Of a stretch of DNA of 17,320 nt, positions 13,795 through 17,320 are shown piece after piece. Under the pieces are notes generated by a model. It did no database searches and was not told where the DNA came from. It worked only from the letters and a program-made list of their open reading frames with translations. The translations under genes and the position numbers were made by a program. Numbering within the stretch: position 1 is the stretch's first letter; every line of letters begins with the position of its first letter. Source of the DNA: Geobacter sp. UBA4074 (GTDB lineage: Bacteria; Desulfobacterota; Desulfuromonadia; Geobacterales; Pseudopelobacteraceae); NCBI GenBank assembly GCA_002383415.1, contig DFYU01000059.1:1-17320 (forward strand), in the 5' to 3' direction.

Positions 13795-14457
13795 ATGTTG
13801 AACAAAATCCGTAACCGTCAAGGCTTCACCCTGATCGAGCTTCTGATCGTCGTCGCGATCATCGGCATCCTGGCTGCTGTGGCCATCCCGCAGTTTGCCG
13901 CCTACCGTATCAAGGGCTTCAACTCGGCAGCCTCAGCTGACACAAGAAACCTGAAGACCGCCGAGGAAGGCCTGTTTGCGGACAACCAAACCTACGGAGT
14001 ATCAATTGTAGTTCCAGCTGGCGGCGCGTTAATTCCTACTCCGGTGCCTGTTGCTAGTGGTCCTGCTGCTGGTTTCACTGTTGGTCCGCAGGTTGCAGCT
14101 ACCGCAACCATACTCGGTGCTTATATTACCGGTCCGGACAATGCTGGTCGTGGCGTGGCCATCGGTTACAGCCTCTCGAACAACGTTCATGCTCAGGCAA
14201 ACAGTGTTAACCCTGTTGCTCCGGCAGTGACGTCAGGTGGCTATCTTGCCGTTGCCAAGCACCTCCAGGGTGATACCGCCTATGCCACAGAGTCGTTGGG
14301 CACATCGTACTTTGCCTGCACCAACGATGCATTTGTCCGTGTAGCTGGCGCCGGTGGTGCAACAGTCCCGGCCCTGCCTGCAGCGTATACGAACCCAGTG
14401 CTCGCAAATACCGTTGCATGCGGTGGTGCTCCGGTTTTAAACTGGACTCAAAAGTAG
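13795..14457 (+). CDS. pilA: Type IV pilin PilA, long (PilA-N plus PilA-C fused) form
   Basis: 220-residue major type IVa prepilin. The leader MLNKIRNRQG is cut by PilD before F11; E5 of the mature protein is present in FTLIELLIVVAIIGILAAVA, which forms the membrane-spanning and assembly helix. The mature N-terminus follows G. sulfurreducens PilA closely and keeps aromatics at mature positions F1, F24, Y27, F32, F51 and Y57 (Tyr at 32 in G. sulfurreducens). Instead of ending near residue 61, it runs on into a globular region with KHLQGDTAYATES (155-167) and two cysteines, C175 and C209, that could form a C-terminal disulfide loop. The ATG at 13795 has AAGGAG 8 bases upstream. It is driven by a sigma-54 promoter and ends at a strong terminator. 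Whether it conducts electrons or only forms adhesive/motile pili cannot be told. Confidence 0.95.
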   Translation: MLNKIRNRQGFTLIELLIVVAIIGILAAVAIPQFAAYRIKGFNSAASADTRNLKTAEEGLFADNQTYGVSIVVPAGGALIPTPVPVASGPAAGFTVGPQVAATATILGAYITGPDNAGRGVAIGYSLSNNVHAQANSVNPVAPAVTSGGYLAVAKHLQGDTAYATESLGTSYFACTNDAFVRVAGAGGATVPALPAAYTNPVLANTVACGGAPVLNWTQK

Positions 14458-14467
14458 TCTGTATTTA

Positions 14468-14516
14468 TGTCTCAACAAAAAAGCCGGGGCAATGCCCCGG
14501 CTTTTTTGTTGAGACA
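14468..14516. terminator. Perfect 23-bp palindromic terminator after pilA
   Basis: Arms 14468-14490 and 14494-14516 are exact reverse complements around the 3-base loop AAT. The G+C-rich core GCCGGGGC/GCCCCGGC is followed by T6 on either strand, so it can terminate in both directions. It separates pilA from the ABC genes. Confidence 0.93.
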
Positions 14517-14534
14517 AGCTTGTATGGTTATAGT
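14506..14534 (+). promoter_or_regulatory. Weak candidate promoter for the ABC operon
   Basis: TATAGT (14529-14534) is a good -10 with a poor -35 TTGTTG (14506-14511) at 17 bases; a second choice is TATAAA (14534-14539) with TTGAGA at 19 bases. Either would allow the ABC genes to be expressed independently of pilA behind the strong terminator. Confidence 0.3.
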
Positions 14535-14575
14535 ATAAAAATGATGCGCAAAAGATCTCTTGTTTCGAGGTTGGT

Positions 14576-15307
14576 ATGATAAGGATTGAACAGGTCTGTA
14601 AAACGTTTCGCTTGGAGAGCGGCAAAAAAGTGACCGCAGTGCAGGACCTTTCCCTGCAGGTTGCAACGGGTGAGGTCTTTGGCTGTATCGGGCCTAACGG
14701 TGCCGGAAAATCAACCACAATCAAGTTGCTTCTGGATCTAATCCGGCCTGACAGTGGAAATATCAGTATCAACAATCTACCATCAAATGATGAGAGCTCT
14801 CGTGCCAGGGTCGGCTACCTGCCGGAAAATCCCTATATCTACGATTTTTTGACTGCAAGGGAATATCTGTCATATGCAGGGCATTTATCAGGTTTATCAA
14901 AGACAATCATTGCTGAGAGAAGCAATTTATTGCTGGAGAAGCTGAAATTGTTCCAGGCCGCCAATCGTAAAATCAGCGGCTACTCCAAAGGGATGCAACA
15001 GCGTACTGCCATTGCAGCGGCCCTGATCCACGACCCCGAGCTGGTGGTGCTTGACGAACCGATGAGTGGACTGGACCCGTTGGGACGCAAACTGATCTTT
15101 GACCTGATCGCAGAACTGAAACAACAAGGTAAGACAGTGTTTATTTCCTCACACGTACTGACTGACATCGAACGACTTTGTGACCGGGTGGGAATCATTG
15201 TTCAGGGTCGTTTATGTTATGAAAGTCAGGTTGATCAGCTGTCTGCACCGCTTGATGAGCTGTTTCTACAGGTGGTTCAGCAGGCCGGTATAGAAGAGGT
15301 GCGCTAA
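14576..15307 (+). CDS. ABC transporter ATP-binding protein (ABC-2 exporter type)
   Basis: 243-residue nucleotide-binding subunit. Walker A GPNGAGKS is at 39-46, the region in place of the Q-loop reads VGYLPENP (79-86), the signature is YSKGMQQR (136-143), Walker B LVVLDEP (156-162), the D-loop SGLDP and the switch histidine H193 (ISSHVL). It would power export through the permease encoded next. The GYLPE and YSKGM variants belong to the CcmA/NatA-like exporter group, where the substrate is often unknown. The ATG at 14576 has GAGG 5 bases upstream. One base separates its stop from the permease ATG. A similar ATPase-permease-membrane protein trio follows pilA in Geobacter genomes as I remember them, suggesting a link to pilus or surface biogenesis, but this is inference. 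Confidence 0.92.
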   Translation: MIRIEQVCKTFRLESGKKVTAVQDLSLQVATGEVFGCIGPNGAGKSTTIKLLLDLIRPDSGNISINNLPSNDESSRARVGYLPENPYIYDFLTAREYLSYAGHLSGLSKTIIAERSNLLLEKLKLFQAANRKISGYSKGMQQRTAIAAALIHDPELVVLDEPMSGLDPLGRKLIFDLIAELKQQGKTVFISSHVLTDIERLCDRVGIIVQGRLCYESQVDQLSAPLDELFLQVVQQAGIEEVR

Positions 15308-15308
15308 A

Positions 15309-16109
15309 ATGATACGAGCAATTGCATGGGTAACTTTTTTAGAGGGGATCCGTAACAAGTCGGTCTACGGTATATCGCTGATCGCCGGGCTGATGATGAG
15401 CTTTACCGTGGTGATGAGTGCCATGATCATGCGGGATGTGGGCAAGGTAGCGACCGATTTTACCCTCTCCACCGCGACGTTTGCCGCGCTTCTGGTGGTG
15501 CTGTTCGTCGGGATTAATATCCTTTCCCGCGATATCGAGCGTAAGACCGTTTATCTGGCCCTGTCGCGGGCCGTGCCACGCTCCCGCTACCTGGTGGGTC
15601 GCTTCTGGGGGCTGGTGCTGCTGCAGACAGCCATTATGGCCCTTCTGCTGGTTGCGTCACTGGTGACACTGCTGTTGGTCAAACGGATGTATCCCGGTTT
15701 CTTCGGTACGGTTTCCCTAGGCCTGGTGGGTATGGCCCATGTGACGATCCTGATGCAGATGATGCTGCTCACCTCCTTGAGCATGCTGTATGCGATGGTA
15801 TCCACGAGTTCGTTTGTGACTTTCATGCTGACCACCATCACCTGGCTGATCGGCTCCAGCACCCAAGAGGTGAAGGAAATGGTTGAAAAAGCCAGCACCG
15901 CACAGGTGGCACCGTTCACCAAGGCCATTGTAAAGCTGGCCTACTACCTGTTCCCCAATATGGCCCTCTTCGATCTTAAGTCTGTCGCGGCCCATGGCCT
16001 AGCACTCGATATGCCGCGGCTCGGCTTCAGCATGGTCTACGGCCTTGGCTACAGTGTCGCTGTCCTGTCACTGGCGGTCATCCTGTTCAGGCGCAAGGAG
16101 CTAACCTGA
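15309..16109 (+). CDS. ABC-2 type transporter permease
   Basis: 266-residue integral membrane protein with about six hydrophobic segments near residues 17-40, 53-72, 97-120, 132-160, 163-182 and 240-260. It has the ABC-2 permease layout, including the cytoplasmic stretch SRDIERKTVYLALSRAVPRS (about 73-92) after the second segment, a segment shared by permeases that pair with NatA-like ATPases. It would form the channel energised by the preceding ATPase. The ATG at 15309 follows an AGAGG site inside the ATPase gene, and its TGA overlaps the next gene's ATG by one base. Substrate unknown. Confidence 0.88.
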   Translation: MIRAIAWVTFLEGIRNKSVYGISLIAGLMMSFTVVMSAMIMRDVGKVATDFTLSTATFAALLVVLFVGINILSRDIERKTVYLALSRAVPRSRYLVGRFWGLVLLQTAIMALLLVASLVTLLLVKRMYPGFFGTVSLGLVGMAHVTILMQMMLLTSLSMLYAMVSTSSFVTFMLTTITWLIGSSTQEVKEMVEKASTAQVAPFTKAIVKLAYYLFPNMALFDLKSVAAHGLALDMPRLGFSMVYGLGYSVAVLSLAVILFRRKELT

Positions 16110-16957
16110 TGCGGCGTGCCACATCTGTAATACCATGGTGCGTACTGGCGTTCGCGGTCGTGCTCTACCTGTCCGTTCTGCCGCTGGCCGCTGTCAAGCG
16201 TCAGCAGTACGAACAGCTGTTTGTGCTGCCGACCGGTGTATTGCGGGTAATGTCGTTCCAGTTCAAGGAGGTGGCAGCGGATATTTCCTTTCTCAATGCC
16301 CTAGTGTTTTTTGGCGGCACCAAAACCCAGCCGGACACCCATAAATATCTGCCGGAACAGTACGAATGGATGTATAACAACCTCAAAAACTCGGCGGCCC
16401 TCGACCCCTATTTTCTCGATCCCTATTACCTGATGAATGCGATCCTGATCTGGGACCGCTACAAGCTGGAAGAGGTGAACGATCTGATCGCCAAGGGCGC
16501 CGATACCCGCACCTGGGATTACCTGCTCCCTTTTTATGCCGGTTTCAACTATTTCTATTTTTTAAACGATGACGAACAAAGCTTTTATTACCTGAAACAA
16601 GCCTCCAAGCGTTCCGGTGGCAATCCGTTTTACGATAGCCTGGCTTCACGGGTGGCCTACAAGGCAGATAAAACCGAACTGGCCATCATGTATCTGGAAG
16701 AACAGATTCGGGAGGCGGAACTGAAGGGGCTGAAAGCATCAGTTACCAGTCTTGAACGTCGCCTGGAACTGTTGAAGGGAATACGACAGATAGAGGTAGC
16801 GGTCGAATCCTATCAAAAGCTGTTTAACCGGCCTCCAACGAGCATTGATGAACTAACCAAGCTAAAGCTTTTACCCACCGTGCCCAAAGAACCCAATGGC
16901 GGCAGTTATTACCTTGACTCCGATGGCAGGGTCCGCTCCACCAAGGACCTGAAGTAG
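16109..16957 (+). CDS. Membrane-anchored protein of unknown function, possible TPR-like fold
   Basis: 282 residues. A single hydrophobic segment at about 10-29 (WCVLAFAVVLYLSVLPLAAV) anchors a large, probably periplasmic domain rich in aromatic residues and helical in appearance, with TPR-like stretches (LDPYFLDPYYLMNAILIW; FYYLKQASKRSGGNPFYDSL). The C-terminal 60 residues (IEVAVESYQKLFNRPPTSID onward to the end) resemble the tail of secretion-type pseudopilin-like domains, with closing YYLDSDGRVRST. It starts at an ATG that overlaps the permease stop (TGATG), with AAGGAG 8 bases upstream, so the three genes form one unit. It may be an accessory subunit of the exporter. I recognise no catalytic motif. 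Confidence 0.75.
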   Translation: MRRATSVIPWCVLAFAVVLYLSVLPLAAVKRQQYEQLFVLPTGVLRVMSFQFKEVAADISFLNALVFFGGTKTQPDTHKYLPEQYEWMYNNLKNSAALDPYFLDPYYLMNAILIWDRYKLEEVNDLIAKGADTRTWDYLLPFYAGFNYFYFLNDDEQSFYYLKQASKRSGGNPFYDSLASRVAYKADKTELAIMYLEEQIREAELKGLKASVTSLERRLELLKGIRQIEVAVESYQKLFNRPPTSIDELTKLKLLPTVPKEPNGGSYYLDSDGRVRSTKDLK

Positions 16958-16965
16958 CCTGAAAT

Positions 16966-17009
16966 GAAAGGGCTGTTCTCGTGAGAGAATAGCCCTTTCT
17001 GCGGTTTTT
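16966..17009 (+). terminator. Hairpin terminator after the ABC operon
   Basis: A 15-bp stem (16966-16980 with 16985-16999, one G-T pair) with tetraloop GTGA lies 8 bases past the stop codon. The T-tract is displaced (TTTTT at 17005-17009), so termination may be partial. Confidence 0.65.
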
Positions 17010-17041
17010 CATCGAATGAGTGGCCCCAGTCTGATTGCGTT

Positions 17042-17056
17042 TGCATGAAAAATGCA
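17042..17056. promoter_or_regulatory. Palindrome upstream of the antitoxin gene, candidate autoregulatory operator
   Basis: TGCAT-GAAAA-ATGCA is an exact inverted repeat. It lies between a weak -35 (TTGCGT, 17035-17040) and -10 (TAGCAT, 17058-17063), 27 bases before the ATG. Antitoxins of this group usually bind palindromes in their own promoters, so an operator fits, but a 5-base arm could be chance. Confidence 0.35.
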
Positions 17057-17082
17057 GTAGCATCGTTATCGGGAGGTGTGCT

Positions 17083-17320
17083 ATGCCATCATTACAAGTC
17101 AGAGAACTGCCTGAAAACATTTATCTTCAGCTCTGTCAAGAGGCCGAGAAACAGCATCGATCTATAGCACAACAGGCGGTTGCAATTCTTGCCCGTGGTC
17201 TTAATCAGGAGCTTGACCCAAAATCACGCCGGGGAGCGCTGCTGGCAAAGATTAATAGCAATCCAATCAAGCTGAATGCAGTGCCGGCTGTTGATCCGGC
17301 ACAACTCATCAGGGAAGATC
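17083..17320 (+). CDS. FitA/VapB-like ribbon-helix-helix antitoxin, 3' end cut by window
   Basis: The first 79 codons are in the window. MPSLQVRELPENIYLQLCQE followed by AEKQHRSIAQQAVAILARGL is the arrangement of an Arc/FitA-type ribbon-helix-helix DNA-binding domain: a short beta strand then two helices (about residues 3-40). The downstream part (LLAKINSNP...DPAQLIRED) would be the toxin-binding tail, and it looks close to its natural end. GGGAGG at 17071-17076, 6 bases before the ATG, sets the start. Such genes are nearly always followed by a PIN-domain VapC/FitB RNase toxin; that gene would lie just beyond the window and is a prediction only. Confidence 0.78.
   Translation, partial: MPSLQVRELPENIYLQLCQEAEKQHRSIAQQAVAILARGLNQELDPKSRRGALLAKINSNPIKLNAVPAVDPAQLIRED

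Overview
The window looks like chromosomal DNA from a Geobacter-type bacterium (Desulfuromonadales/Geobacterales; a Trichlorobacter/Geobacter lovleyi-like species is my best guess). The reasons are a PilA whose N-terminus closely follows the Geobacter type IV pilin, followed by an ABC ATPase/permease/membrane-protein trio, a four-subunit-type 2-oxoacid:ferredoxin oxidoreductase operon, a MucR-like regulator with a lysine/alanine tail, and a B12-dependent class II ribonucleotide reductase. The taxon is inferred from remembered families, not from a database search.

Layout. (1) Positions 1-1370, minus strand: korD-korA-korB (korB cut by the window edge), a tightly coupled operon for a 2-oxoacid:ferredoxin oxidoreductase. 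(2) 1559-2080, plus strand: a MucR/Ros-type zinc-finger regulator divergent from korD. Its terminator is shared with the convergent operon. (3) 8017 down to 2133, minus strand: a five-gene operon in the order exported beta-helix protein, cysteine desulfurase-like enzyme, PIN-PhoH ATPase, tsaD, ksgA. Genes overlap or nearly touch except between phoH and tsaD, where a ~120-bp nested palindromic repeat sits. (4) 8112-10490, plus strand: nrdJ behind a promoter with two NrdR boxes exactly 31 bp apart. (5) 10498-10653: tRNA-Gly(CCC) with its own strong promoter and terminator. (6) 10672-13557: an accessory block with a zeta-toxin-like kinase and a small overlapping partner gene, the frameshifted stump of a YaiI/YqxD (DUF188) gene, an AAA ATPase with a DUF4143-type nuclease-like C-terminus, and a yaeQ gene. 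(7) 13665-16957: a sigma-54 promoter, a long pilA that looks like a fusion of the split Geobacter PilA-N/PilA-C, a 23-bp perfect palindromic terminator, then the ABC ATPase, ABC permease and membrane-anchored protein. (8) 17083-17320: the start of a FitA/VapB-like antitoxin gene.

Functional reading. The oxidoreductase links 2-oxoacids to low-potential ferredoxin, as expected in an anaerobe. The minus-strand operon groups genes for sulfur mobilisation, RNA cleavage/unwinding, t6A tRNA modification and rRNA dimethylation, so RNA maturation is its likely theme. NrdJ makes deoxynucleotides and is probably repressed by NrdR. The pilin locus follows the RpoN-driven pattern known for Geobacter pilA. 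The points most worth a second look are the zeta kinase/small-partner pair, the structured repeat between phoH and tsaD, the fused pilin with conserved aromatic positions and a possible second translation start, the paired NrdR boxes, and the YaiI relic.
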